From: Brachionus rotundiformis
Taxonomy: Eukaryota; Rotifera; Eurotatoria; Ploima; Brachionidae
Direction: 5' to 3'
Length of the DNA stretch: 64,000 nt
Assembly (NCBI GenBank): GCA_016802295.1
Contig: JAESIW010000118.1
Coordinates: forward strand, 1,205,928 to 1,269,927
Of the stretch, positions 26,010 through 36,828 are shown in pieces. The notes beneath the pieces were generated by a model that was not told the origin of the DNA, did no database searches, and worked only from the letters and a program-made list of their open reading frames with translations. Position numbers and translations under genes: made by a program. Each line of letters opens with the position of its first letter. Position 1 is the stretch's first letter.

Positions 26010-26361
26010 TTTTTTCTCAAATTATCTTTTAATACAGAAAAATTTTAGATACTAGGCTTATAAGGCGGCTTAAATGGCAACACCACTACGGGTGCCGCTA
26101 TTTGTTTGCTTAACAAACACAAAATATAAAAGAAAAGTTTATAAAAATTAAAAAAAAAATTTATTTGTAAAAATTAATTCAATGAATTAGTTAAGTTTTT
26201 GTCAAGTTAAAAAAGAGAAAATAGATTGAAATTAATTATAATTTGCATGAGTTAATTTCAACATAGCATCGATTGAAATAAAAAATAATTATATTTAGAA
26301 AAATTTCGATTGCCTTCTCTTAAATTACTAAATTAAAAATTTATTCTGAAATACTTTCAAA
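26010..26361. other. Divergent promoter region, EGF gene and NXF gene
   Basis: The two flanking genes start on opposite strands 350 bp apart, so this spacer should hold both promoters. A less A+T-rich patch (26060-26115) lies next to the EGF gene. No specific site can be named. Confidence 0.4.
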
Positions 26362-28107
26362 ATGAACACTGGCGCTGACAAACAAAGATACCATGGAAAA
26401 CGCCGCAATGCCTTTGTCGGCAATATAATAAACAGATTTAGACCTCAGGGTGAAAACGAGGACGAAGGTGGATCGAGTAAATTTATTGAGAATTTATTAA
26501 CAAATGATCTAATTTGTTATATAATTATTAGACAGAAATAGGCCATTGCTTAGTAGAGTCCGCGGCAGTAGCTTAAAACACCGACTTAGTCGCCATGTTT
26601 CACAGCCAAGCTCAAACAAATACAAAATAAGTAAATCTAATTTAAATTAAATTTTATTAAATTAAAAATAAATAGATAAAATAATGAATAAAGTTTAAAT
26701 TATATTCTATTTTAATTAGTTAGAACGATACGCAAAGATGCAGAGGGCGATGAGATAATGGCCAACAATGAAGGAACATCAAGCGAGCTGACCAGATCCA
26801 ATCCAAGTCAGTACCGAGTTCGGAACAAGTATAAAAAGATTGGAAAAGTTTTGTTTCTCTTACTAAACAAATAAATAATTACCTAGGACAAATATAAGGC
26901 GTTACCAGAAAGGCCCGGTAAATATCTAAGAGTCGATATAGAGTCGAGTCTATTTTTTAATTTATCTATTACGTATGAGACCAATTTATAATCTATATAA
27001 ATAAATATATGTTAAGACAAAAGAAACTCAATCATATGCCATTGGCGAAAAAGAGAATGGTTACAAACCATTCGCGCTCACCTTTCAAAGCCACTGCAAA
27101 CTTAAGTGTCTTGACCAGAATGTTTTTGACTTGATAGTCACCTTTCTTCAACAGTAAACATTTTTAATCAATTTAAGATAAAAAACTTATTCAAAATTTA
27201 AGATATTTTAATTGTTATGATACCAATCGTGAACAACTTCTGGCCGCCTATCACAAAAATGCACTCTTTTCACTGTCCCTTAACGTGAATAGCCAAGCTT
27301 CGTTTTCCAATCAAAAATTTGGCTCTTACTTCAAAGATAGTAGAAATCAGATTTATGTGAACGGACATGGTATGAATATTTATCAAAAATTAATTATTAT
27401 ATCAATAATTTTTTTTTCAATTTTAAGAAAAACTCTTCAAGATGCTGCACTCAGGGAATTTGGACATAGTGGCTTTTTTAAGCAAAATGCCCAAGACCGA
27501 GCACGACTCAAGCTCGTTTAAGTTGGATACATGCTTTTATTCTGTATAAAAATTTTAATAAAATTAAAAAAATTTTTAAATATTATAAATTATTATTAAC
27601 AGCCTAATATGATATCATTTTCTATAACCGGTCTGCTAAAAGAAGGTGAGCCTGATCAAAAAAATCGACCATCACGCTCGTTCCAAAGAGTTTTTGTGTG
27701 CGTGCCTACCCAGACTGGACAGTAAAACAATTTTGATTAAAAGTTAATTTAAAATTTATAATTTTTATCAAGAATGAGTATCATAAACGAGCAGTATACA
27801 ATTTCCAATCCATCAAAGACTCAGAGCAAAGGAAAAACAGAAGCAAGCACTTCGGAGCAGATGGCCGCCGAGACGGCTCCAATCGATCCCACTTTGGCAC
27901 TTGTATCCGATCCAAACCAGAGAAATAAGATTATTGAATTTTCAAAATTTTCAAAATTAAACTACAAATGGTCCAAAGAGTAAGACAAAGTTTTAACTTG
28001 GAACTTATTTTTCAAAAAATGGCTTATTTTTATTTTTTAGTTGTCTAGAATTTTCTCAATGGGACTATGACCAAGCGGTAAATGCTTTCCTGGGCCATAA
28101 AGTATAA
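26362..28107 (+). CDS. NXF: NXF-family mRNA export factor lacking RRM and LRR
   Basis: A multi-exon gene. The N-terminus (MNTGADKQRYHGKRRN, and FRPQGENEDEG) and the next exons (SRVRGSSLKHRLSRH; GDEIMANNEG) give a basic and acidic low-complexity region like the NXF1 RNA-binding tail. An NTF2-like domain follows directly (CKLKCLDQNVFDLIVTFLQQ, TNREQLLAAYHKNALFSLS, FGSYFKDSRN, RSFQRVFVCVPT). A TAP-C/UBA domain comes last (NKIIEFSKFSKLNYKWSKE, CLEFSQWDYDQAVNAFLG). NXF proteins carry mRNA through nuclear pores with NXT1. The roughly 350 residues that should form the RRM and leucine-rich repeats are absent, because only about 170 bp separate the N-terminal exons from the NTF2-like domain. It is either a specialised paralogue or an incomplete locus. 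Exon limits are estimated. Confidence 0.8.
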
Positions 28108-28672
28108 ATAAATTTTATTACCATAAAGTATTAATTTTGTTTACCAAGGATGAAATTCCTGCTGATGCATTTTTAAAATGAGCTCATAAGACAATCTTTT
28201 TTTAATTTAAAATATTGAACATTCAAATTCTTAATGAGAAACTGAGCGAAAATTTTTTGTAAATGATTTCCGGTTATTGTAAATGTTCTACAACAACTAA
28301 AAAAAAAGATAAAAATGTTGTTTTTTTCAGCACAATTGGCAACTTAAAAGCACACTGTGTAAATAACTTATTAGTTTGGTTAATTATTTTTCAGAATAAT
28401 GATTGTTATCACTTAGTAAATATCATACCTTTGAATCATATTGATTCTGGTTTTTGAACAAAATTCTATATATATATATTTTTTTTTCAATTTAAAAAAG
28501 TTAAATAAAGCTATTCAAAAATATAATTTTTTATTTTAATAAATGCCAGCCGCAAAATCTTAGTGGATTTTGAATTCCATTCAATGGTGTAATTTATTAT
28601 TTATTAAAAAAATGGTAAAATTTCAGTGGTAAAATTTATTATTTATTAAAAAAAGACAAATTTTTAGCTAAA
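28108..28672. other. Intergenic between NXF and CFDP1
   Basis: This spacer contains a near-tandem direct repeat: GTAAAATTTATTATTTATTA occurs with small changes at about 28588 and 28630. A 64-codon open frame at 28263 has no coding character. Confidence 0.4.
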
Positions 28673-29488
28673 ATGAGCCATAAGGACAGCGAGAAAAATT
28701 TGGCCAATGCTGAAGATAGCGAAGAAGATGAGGACGATGAGGACTATGTGCCAGAAAATGAAACTGATGATGAAACTCCGGAAGAATTGGGCAGTTCCAA
28801 ACGCAAGCTGGGCGATGAGTCGGACGAAGAGAGTTTGGCAAAGTGTAAAAAAGATGAAATTGAGCCTATTAAGGAAGAGGACAAGAAAAAAGCCGACCAA
28901 TTATGGGCAAGCTTTTTACAGGACGTTAAGTCAAAGCCTGTCAAAACAGCTGATTATGGCCGAAAATACCAGGAAACAGTGGAGACTAGGAAAAAAGAGG
29001 AAGTTTTGACCCCTAAGCCAAAGACTGATTTTTTTAGCGCATATGAGACAAATAAAGATACCGATGAACAAAAAAATGAGACCAGCCAAGTGACAGAGTC
29101 CGAAAAAGATTCCAAAAGAAAAAAACCCATGGGAATGGCTGCTATTTTGGACAAAATAAACAATAATGAAAAAATTAGCACTTTGGTAATTGATTTGTGT
29201 TTTCTAATCAAATAATTATTTATATATTGGTATTTGAAGGAAAAATCAAAAATGGATTGGAATGAGTTCAAGAAAGCGAAAAAAATTGAAGATGACTTGG
29301 CAACCCAAGTCAAAGGCAAAAATTCGTAAGTCAAATGGAATAAATTTATTTTAATTGATTAAATTAATTATCTTGAAAATAGTTATTTGGACAAGCAAGC
29401 GTTTCTGGACCGGGCTGATCAGCGCCAATTTGAATTGGAAAAAGAGCTAAGAGACAAAGAACGAAAGAGACGAGATGCTAGATTTTAA
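28673..29488 (+). CDS. CFDP1: Craniofacial development protein 1 / BCNT
   Basis: Three exons (28673-~29185, then about 29240-29324 and 29382-29488). The N-terminal half is very acidic (EEDEDDEDYVPENETDDE). It continues with ADQLWASFLQDVKSK, and the C-terminal BCNT domain has WNEFKKAKKIEDDL and LDKQAFLDRADQRQFELEKE. BCNT/CFDP1 (Drosophila YETI, yeast Swc5) is a chromatin protein of the SRCAP/SWR1 H2A.Z-exchange complexes. The order of an acidic region, a Lys-rich stretch and the C-terminal BCNT domain is standard. Confidence 0.92.
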
Positions 29489-29623
29489 TTCTATTATTTG
29501 TTTTATGTATATATAAATTTATATATATTTTTTTTATTATCAAATTTAAAAATTAAACCTATAATAAAGATTTTAAAAGATTTTTTTTAATAGTTTGAAT
29601 AAATAATATAGCTGTGATTCTGT

Positions 29624-30481
29624 TTAATCATCGGTCCATTTCATTGATTTGATGCATTGGATCGGATATTTGCATACAATTTCGAACCAAGAACAATACT
29701 TTTTGCTTAGAATACTGCTTAATTGGGAAGAATTGGAGCAGTTTGTAAACTTGGAACTATCAAGCATTAAGTCATTTACGGTCAAGTTAAGACTACAAGT
29801 ACGAAACATGTTTATATATTTAGAGTTAAAGTAAGCCAAGCGAAAAGTGTTTGCTCTTTCACAGTCGTATTTGAGCAGTTTATGGATACTTTTGGCAATT
29901 AGTTCAACATTTCCCATACAATTTTTCAAAAATGACTGAGCCATATAAAAATCAACCAGATGCGTAATTGAGTCTTCTTGGTTAAATCGAGTATTACATC
30001 TTAAAATTTTGTACTTTTTCTCTGGATACTTGTACATGACCAAAAATAACTTAAGTCCCAAATCATTACATTGGTCCCTATAGGTCTTTGATTGAAAATC
30101 ATACTTAATCAATTTAAAATTTTCGAACCATTCTTTTATATACTGGGTCTTGATGGTTTGATTGACCATTTCTTCAGGTATATTTTTGAATAAAGCATTT
30201 GGATGTCGGTAATCTTTGTTGATTGCGTCATTTATGGCTATTTGTTCGAAATATTGGTCGCATTGTTTCACATTTGGTTGCATGTAAAAATTGGTAAAGT
30301 CGACCGTAACATTCCAATGGTTTAAAATAAGAGATTTCATTATTTTCCTGATAATTAGGTATCTGTCCTCGCTTGGTCTAGAAATTCTGTACGAACAGTT
30401 GGAATCTGGCTCGCATAAGTTGTCGAAGGAATTAGAAGTAAAAAGTAAGAGCAAAAATAGAAAAAATCCCTTTAGTTTCAT
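29624..30481 (-). CDS. Intronless secreted Cys-rich glycoprotein, unknown family
   Basis: A single 285-residue open frame. It has a strong signal peptide (LKGFFLFLLLLFTSN) and then a mature domain with about 13 cysteines (for example CEPDSNCSY, KQCDQYF, YRDQCNDLG, ILRCN, FLKNCMGN, KYDCERA, FRTCSLN, FTNCSNS, YCSWFEIVCKYPIQC). There are at least five NxS/T glycosylation sites (NCS, NVT, NQT, NLT, NCS/NSS). There is no transmembrane segment after the leader. I recognise no family. It shares its general plan (intronless, signal peptide, Cys-rich) with the gene at 8413, but I see no clear alignment between them. Confidence 0.65.
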   Translation of the reverse strand: MKLKGFFLFLLLLFTSNSFDNLCEPDSNCSYRISRPSEDRYLIIRKIMKSLILNHWNVTVDFTNFYMQPNVKQCDQYFEQIAINDAINKDYRHPNALFKNIPEEMVNQTIKTQYIKEWFENFKLIKYDFQSKTYRDQCNDLGLKLFLVMYKYPEKKYKILRCNTRFNQEDSITHLVDFYMAQSFLKNCMGNVELIAKSIHKLLKYDCERANTFRLAYFNSKYINMFRTCSLNLTVNDLMLDSSKFTNCSNSSQLSSILSKKYCSWFEIVCKYPIQCIKSMKWTDD

Positions 30482-31049
30482 TGTTTCTGTTAAGAAAATA
30501 ATTTGGCAATGTCAAAAGTTATCTCTTATTATTTTTATTTAAAGATATTATGAATTATTTAAAGATAGAGCTTAACTAAAGAAAAGTTTTTTTAAAGATT
30601 TAAATTAAAAAAATTATATATTTTAAATAAATTCAAAACAATTAATTATTAGCAGCTGTTCGGGAAAGATTAATTCAAAATACAAAAGAAATATTATATA
30701 ATAAGCTAAAGAATTTATCTCTTATTTCAGATAAAAAATAACTAAAAATAAATGGCATCCAAAAAAGTATACAAATAATATAATCAACGAAGAATTTTAT
30801 CACGTGGATCATAATCAAATAAAATAACAACCGATTTTATCTTTAAGATATATTTTAATATATAAAATAATATTCAATTAATAGATTTATCTGGAATTCA
30901 ACCTCTTTTTTTCGAAATAGATCAGTAACCCAAGTAAGAATCCTTACTTATTAGAAGAAAATTTATCCTTGAATTAATTAAAAAATTGTATTTTTTAAAA
31001 TTTTGAATGAAATTTTCATATGTTTTTAATTTCAAAGATAAATTATTTT
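30482..31049. other. Intergenic, A+T-rich
   Basis: No coding signal or repeat is recognised here. It probably contains the promoter of the secreted-protein gene on the minus strand. Confidence 0.4.
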
Positions 31050-31545
31050 TATGTCACCCTCCTCTTTGTTTCAACCGGGCTTGGGACCGGCTTTGGCAGA
31101 GTTATGACGGCGTCTTTCCCTAAGAAGCCAGTGGGACGTTCATCATAAACAGCGCCACTCATCCGAGCACTTTGAAATGGCTGCGAACTCGGCAACTGTT
31201 TAGACTAGCTTGGAACCACAAACCAAGCGACTTCTCTCACTCAATTGAGATAAAGTCTTAACTTAAGGCTTCCAAAGTTACGTACTATCTGCAGAGGGTC
31301 AGCTGTACAGCAGATTCTCGCTCCTTTCGGATTCTATACTGGGAGATGGTCGAAGCCAGCGGCGCCCTCATACGACAAGACTTGGACAAAGACCCGTAGG
31401 CCTATGTACCCGCCATACAGCTCTTCTGCAGACTACGTGAAAGACCACATGCACATACGATGCATGTGGCTGCCACCACCCTCCTCTTTTTTCATCAGGG
31501 CTTGGGACCTGCGGATCGGCAGAGTTATGGTGACTGCTCTGAGTC
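31050..31545. repeat. GC-richer repeat bounded by imperfect direct repeats
   Basis: This block is near 50% G+C, while its surroundings are about 25%. It begins and ends with imperfect direct copies of a roughly 58-bp segment (31055-31113 and 31477-31533) sharing CACCCTCCTCTTT, GGGCTTGGGACC and GGCAGAGTTATG. A perfect 9-bp inverted repeat (CCACATGCA..TGCATGTGG, 31445-31469) precedes the second copy. There is no long open frame and no TIR. It may be part of a tandem satellite or a non-autonomous element with terminal direct repeats. Degenerate echoes occur at about 34455 and 34745. Confidence 0.55.
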
Positions 31546-31764
31546 CATTTTTTAAAACAAAATTCTTTTTTTCAAAATTTCAATTTTAAAAAATGAACTG
31601 ATTTTTTCCAAAATGTCATCCTATTTATACCCCTTTGGTCTACATGAGTCATATGAACTAATTTAACCAATTTAACTAATTTAGTTAATTTAACTTGTTT
31701 GACAAAATATAAATGAAAATATTAGGTTGTTTAATAAGTTTTTTCGTTTTTTTCTAGAGTTTAT

Positions 31765-33094
31765 TTATTTATAAAAACTAAAATAATTTGAGGTGAAATA
31801 TTGACTGATGTCTTTTTTGATTCCCTCCAAGTCTGAGTATTTTTTTTCACCGAGGAAGTGCTGCATAGATCGGAACAAATGGTAATCTGAAGGAGCTAAG
31901 TCTGGTGAATAAGCTGGGTGAGATAATACTTCCCAGCCTAGATTCTCTATCGTGTTCCGAGTCGTTTTTGCAACATGTGATCTAGCGTTATCATGTAAAA
32001 GAATCACTTTTCGCTCTCCTTTAGCTCTGTGTGGCCGTTTTGTTTCCAAAGCGTGACTCAAACGTATCAATTGTTGTGAATAAAGGTCTGCGGTTATCGT
32101 TTGCTTGGGTTGGAGTAGCTCATAATAGATTATACCCTTCTGATCCCATCAAACCAAAAGAATGACCTTTTTTCCATGAATTTCGCGTTTCGGAGTAGGT
32201 AATGGCTCTTGATCAGGGTCGACCCATTGTTTTTTGTTGACCTCTTAATCGAAGTAGATCCAATTTTCATCTCCAGTAACGTTTTTCCATAAAAAACTCT
32301 TTTTTTTCTGCCTAGACGAGAGAGAAACGCAAATGCTCAATCGTTGCGCAATATTGATTTCTGAGAGTTTGTGCGGGACCCATTTACCGACCTTTTTGAT
32401 CTTTCCTTTGAGGCTTTTAATCTATTTCAAACGGTGCCATTTGTTACAAACATTTCTAGCGAGCTGTCTAGTCCACTGACTCGGGTCTTCCTCAAGCAGC
32501 TCTTGCAAATACGCGNNNNNNNNNNNNNNNNNNNNNNNNNNNNNNNNNNNNNNNNNNNNNNNNNNNNNNNNNNNNNNNNNNNNNNNNNNNNNNNNNNNNN
32601 NNNNNNNNNNNNNNNNNNNNNNNNNNNNNNNNNNNNNNNNNNNNNNNNNNNNNNNNNNNNNNNNNNNNNNNNNNNNNNNNNNNNNNNNNNNNNNNNNNNN
32701 NNNNNNNNNNNNNNNNNNNNNNNNNNNNNNNNNNNNNNNNNNNNNNNNNNNNNNNNNNNNNNNNNNNNNNNNNNNNNNNNNNNNNNNNNNNNNNNNNNNN
32801 NNNNNNNNNNNNNNNNNNNNNNNNNNNNNNNNNNNNNNNNNNNNNNNNNNNNNNNNNNNNNNNNNNNNNNNNNNNNNNNNNNNNNNNNNNNNNNNNNNNN
32901 NNNNNNNNNNNGTCTGAGTATTTTTTTTCACCAAGGAAGTGCTGCATAGATCGGAACAAATGGTAATCTGAAGGAGCTAAGTCTGGTGAATAAGCTGATA
33001 CCAAACAAATCGATTTGGTAGCCTCTGTCGCATTTTTTCTTTCGTTAAACTTGAATAACATGCAATGGCGGGTATGCATTTTTTTGTCATCCAT
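31765..33094 (-). pseudogene. Mariner transposase, inactivated
   Basis: The reading frame of the element on the minus strand. The N-terminal piece (33094 to about 33000) runs straight into the C-terminal catalytic motif (SICLVS then AYSPDLAPSD), which is typical of an internally deleted copy. The fuller copy to the left of the gap has the helix-turn-helix part (YLQELLEEDPSQWTRQLAR) and all three catalytic Asp motifs, but it is interrupted by TAA just after WIYFD and by TGA where VWWD is expected. No functional transposase is predicted. Confidence 0.85.
32516..32911. other. Assembly gap inside the mariner
   Basis: 396 N. The 87 bases to its right (32912-32998) repeat 31831-31917 with a single difference, so the gap probably joins two different mariner copies or haplotypes. 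Confidence 0.85.
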
Positions 33095-33229
33095 TTTTAT
33101 TTAGTTAATTATTTAGAAATTTAAAAAGCAAAGATGTAATCTTATATATCAACATTGCATAAAAAAATCTAATCTTTTATGAGATTTTTTCATTTAAAAA
33201 TCGACGAAAAAACTTATTAAACAACCTAA

Positions 33230-35472
33230 TAGAACAATTGAATCACAACTTTTTGTTCTTTTTGACATTCCTTTTGAATTATTTTTACTTTTAATGTAAT
33301 AAACAATTGATTTATAATTAGTATTATTATTATTTAATTGAGGAAAATAAATCATAGATTTTAGATGCATTGAAAAACCAATCACCACTTATTTGAATAA
33401 TTTTCCTTGTACAACTGAACCACTACAAGTTCTCTCTGAATTATTGATTTCATTAGATTCAAGTAGAAAAGCAAGAGAAAAGTATTTGGGTTCTGAGCTT
33501 TCAAAAAATAAGTTAGACGATTTTGGCGGTGTTTAGTAAGTTACAGTAATGGTGCGACATGTTACCCAACAGCCACGTTTTTAAGACTAACTAATAATTC
33601 TTAGCTTGCATCTTTCAGTTTTTATCTTTAATTCATTAGTTTTATCGTGGACGATTTAAATTCTTCTCATATTCTTCATAATATTCTATAAGCTAGTTTA
33701 GTTATTGAATCAAAATGTCGTTGAGAAGCTAGAAGTCCTAAGAACTCTTATGAATAGAAGTTTAGATTTTTATATTTTTATCTAGTTTTTTATTGTAATT
33801 TAAACAAAAAATAATTTCAAAAAGCAATTCAACATTTTATTCAAGTCCCTATTGAGCCCTTAACAGACATACGGTCAAATCCTAAAAGCATATTTATCAG
33901 GAAAAACGAAAAAAAAAGGAGCTGAGCACCTAAAAATACCAAATTCTTTAGTTTAATCTTAAAATTCTAATAAAAGAATTCAAAAAACACAGTTTTTCCT
34001 TTCTTTAGCCGAAATCGCCAGGTCCTTTTTTTTTATTCAAAATTAATGAATTTTATGCTCTTTCAGAATATATATACTTTTTTAGTATTTATGAGTTTTA
34101 TCTTTGATAATTTGAGTCTTAAAGAACAACATCTTTTTTAAGTTTGCTATTTTTGAAATCCTGGGTGTAAGAAATTTTTTTAAGCCCTCCCCAAAAAAAT
34201 TTTTTTCACAGGGTTTTCGAGGGAGTAGATTACGAATTTTGAGGTAAAAATATACAATTCAGATAGCACTAAAGTTTTGAATTTCGTGAACTTTAGACCA
34301 ATTTTTTATTTGAACATTTATGAATTTCTAGTTCTTTAAAGCGTAAGAAAATAGGCAAAGCATATAAAATTTAAGTAAGATTGATCAATTCAGATTTACT
34401 AAGTTTTGTCCAGGTAAAATCTGAAAAAAATCACCAAAAGATCGTTCCATTTTTACCGTTGGTCTACATGAACTAGTTAAACTGATTTAAAGTTGATTTG
34501 GTTATCTTTATAATTTGTAAAAACTTTTTAATTTTTTTTCAAATTTTAAAGATAAACTTATGATAATTTTTGAGTTTTTTTTAAATAAAATTTTTTAAAA
34601 TTTTCATGATATAAATTTAAATTAAAATAAAAAATTGAAATAAAGTTGATCGATTAAAATATGAAAATTAATATGGTTTGGTTACCGCAGATGGTTATGG
34701 TCATATTATCTCTACACAAAATTGAATTTTGTAAAAAACCCCGAGATCGGCAAAGTTTTGGTGGAATCTTTTTTTATAATTATTAAAAATAAAAATTCTT
34801 AAATAAATTTTTTGAAATATTATATTTTCTATTGCTACTCATTAATTAAAATCTAATGACATAATAATTGCATGATTAAATTAATCACTTTTTTATTAAA
34901 TTTATATACTTAAACTTAAAATAAGAAAAATTTAACAAATATTTCTAAAACCCTTAACAAATAAATTATTAAATTTAGATTTATTGATATGCTTATGTTT
35001 TTGAAAGCATGTTCCTTTCATCTTTTAAATTCATGATATAATTATTTTATTTAAATTATATGTAAAAAATCGATAAATTTGAAGATCAATCTTAAATTTT
35101 AAAAAAGTATCTTTATTTAAATTATGCAAATTTAGAAGGAAAAAATACTTAAACTAAAAATTGTCTGATATTTATTCCATTATTCGGAAAAATAACATTA
35201 TTTAAAATAATTTTCAAATTTTAAATAGTACAAAATAACAATAGAAGAATAAATTATGGTTGAGCTCATTTCCAAAAGCGTTAATGACGCCAAATTAATG
35301 TTCTGAGGCATTTAGCTGCAAAAATTACATAATTTTTTTCAATGCCGAACTTCATTTTATAAATCTTCCAATTATTTAAAAATCATTCAATTTTTTTTTA
35401 ATTTTTTTTTAATTTTTTTTTTATCAAAACTTATAATAAATTAATTAAAAAGTCCAAATACCATATCATATC
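33230..35472. other. Repeat-rich intergenic region with one possible orphan exon
   Basis: Most of it is non-coding A+T-rich DNA. A possible coding exon lies at about 33353-33534. At about 34455 (TTGGTCTACATGAACT) and 34745 (GATCGGCAAAGTTTTGGTG) there are short blocks similar to ones near 31516 and 31637, so a degenerate dispersed repeat probably covers 34150-34770. Three back-to-back AATTTTTTTT units precede the phosphatase gene (about 35389-35421). Confidence 0.45.
33353..33534 (+). other. Possible orphan coding exon or gene fragment
   Basis: An open stretch of about 60 codons reads CIEKPITTYLNNFPC, EPLQVLSELLISLDSSRKA and KYLGSELSKNKLDDFGG. It is bounded by a possible acceptor (CATAG) and a good donor (GTAAGT). 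Its composition is more protein-like than the neighbouring DNA, but no partner exon is found within 2 kb. It may be a remnant of a gene displaced by the repeats. I do not recognise the protein. Confidence 0.3.
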
Positions 35473-36431
35473 ATGAATAATGTGCCACAGGCCTTCAATC
35501 AAGAATCCTTTCAAGTTTTACTAAGCACTTGCGACAATTTTCTCTTCGATTGTGACGGTGTTGTATGGAATTGGCCAAAGGAGATACCTGGTTCGGTCGA
35601 GTTTATTAATCGTTTAAAGCAAATTGGAAAAAAGTGTTTTTTTGTCACCAATAATAGCACACGTACAAGAAAAACATTTTCCCAGCAGCTAAGTAATTTT
35701 GGAGTCAAAGAGATAAATGAAGATCAAATAGTCAGCACAGCCTGGGTCCTTGCCGAGTACTTGAAGTCACAAAGCTTCCAAGACAAGGTCTATTTGGTTG
35801 GCAATCCAGCAATGGTTCAAGAGCTCGACAAGCTTAACATAAGACACAACGCTCTGGATGAACATAAAGACTATGTCTTTGATTCAACCAATTATGGTGA
35901 AATCGAGCTTGATTCTAAAATCAAATGTGTTTCAGTGGGAATAGACTATGAATTTACTTTTCAAAAAATGATTTATGCTTCCAGCTATTTGAAGCGGAAT
36001 GATTGTATTTTTTTGGCAACTAATGATGACTCTTCTTTACCAGTGCCAATTTCCAATATTGCAATACCTGATGCCGGTCCAATACTAAGCTCAATTGAAA
36101 GAACTACTGGTAAAAAAGCTTTGGTGATTGGTAAGCCACAGTCTATCATGTGGAAAATTTTAGCTCAAGTTCATGGACTAGATGCCAAAAAAACTTGCAT
36201 GATCGGAGATAGATTAGACACGGTAATTGTATATTTTTATTAATAATTAATAATTAATTTTGCCAAAAGGATATTTTATTTGCTTTCAATGCTGGAATTG
36301 AGCACAGTATATTGGTATTCAGCGGAATCACAAAGGAAAGTGAGCTGTATGAGATTAATGGTGAAAACGAAAGAATAAAATTGCCAAAATTTTGTGCAAA
36401 TAATCTTGGAGAACTTTTAAAATTTATCTAA
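35473..36431 (+). CDS. PGP: Phosphoglycolate/glycerol-3-phosphate phosphatase-type HAD enzyme
   Basis: Two exons (35473-36222 and 36270-36431) give 303 residues, close to the usual length of about 300-320 for PGP and chronophin. HAD motifs are all present: motif I FLFDCDGVVW (nucleophile Asp and acid/base Asp), motif II FVTNNSTRTR, motif III lysine in VIGKPQS, and motif IV MIGDRLDTDILF. A C2-type cap lies between motifs II and III. The family dephosphorylates 2-phosphoglycolate and glycerol-3-phosphate (PGP) or pyridoxal phosphate and cofilin (PDXP). The substrate cannot be decided from these motifs. The protein is cytosolic, with no leader. Confidence 0.88.
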
Positions 36432-36828
36432 TTTGCTCAATTTTTTTATTTTATTTTAAACCAAAACAAAATAATAAACTCTTATATACAGCATTTATTC
36501 TCAATAATTAATATTTTATTTTTTTTACTTTTAAAATTAAGTGAAGATGGTTGATTGTTACCAAGACTAAAATATGCTTTATTTAGCAATATAAGTTGGT
36601 AACAGCGTAAAGACAAATTTTAAAGCTTCAAATTGAGCCTGAGAGTATAGCCTAAATTATGGCTTTGAAAAAAAAATTTACCTAATAAAAATTTCAAAAA
36701 TTTTAATAATATATTTTATTTTATTAATATGTGATTTTTTGTATTTTTATTTATTAACACATGATTATATTAAACTATTCGAGTTATAATATTTGTTGAT
36801 CTGTCAAACGCCATTCTTACCATCAATA
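36432..36828. other. Intergenic between PGP and TAK1 genes
   Basis: An A+T-rich spacer holding the PGP 3' end and the promoter of the kinase gene. No other element is recognised. Confidence 0.4.

Larger units (their letters stand above)
31722..33229 (-). mobile_element. Defective mariner (DD34D) element with intact TIRs
   Basis: The left end TTAGGTTGTTTAATAAGTTT (31722) and its exact inverse at the right end (33229 leftwards) form TIRs of about 25 bp ending in TTTTTTCG. They are flanked by TA target duplications (31720-31721 and 33230-33231). The transposase reads on the minus strand from MDDKKMHTRHCMLFKFNE at 33094. Catalytic motifs are VTGDENWIYFD, LLHDNARSHVA and AYSPDLAPSDYHLF, with 34 residues between the second and third Asp, which defines the mariner clade. 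In-frame stops at about 32245-32247 and 32149-32151, plus an N gap (32516-32911), show that the copy is broken. Sequence to the right of the gap repeats 31831-31917 with one mismatch and then joins the N-terminal coding part, so the locus is a composite or misassembled. Confidence 0.9.

Noticed and set aside
28263..28457. 64-codon open frame after NXF
   Set aside because: Low complexity, no motif, and most likely 3' UTR or spacer.
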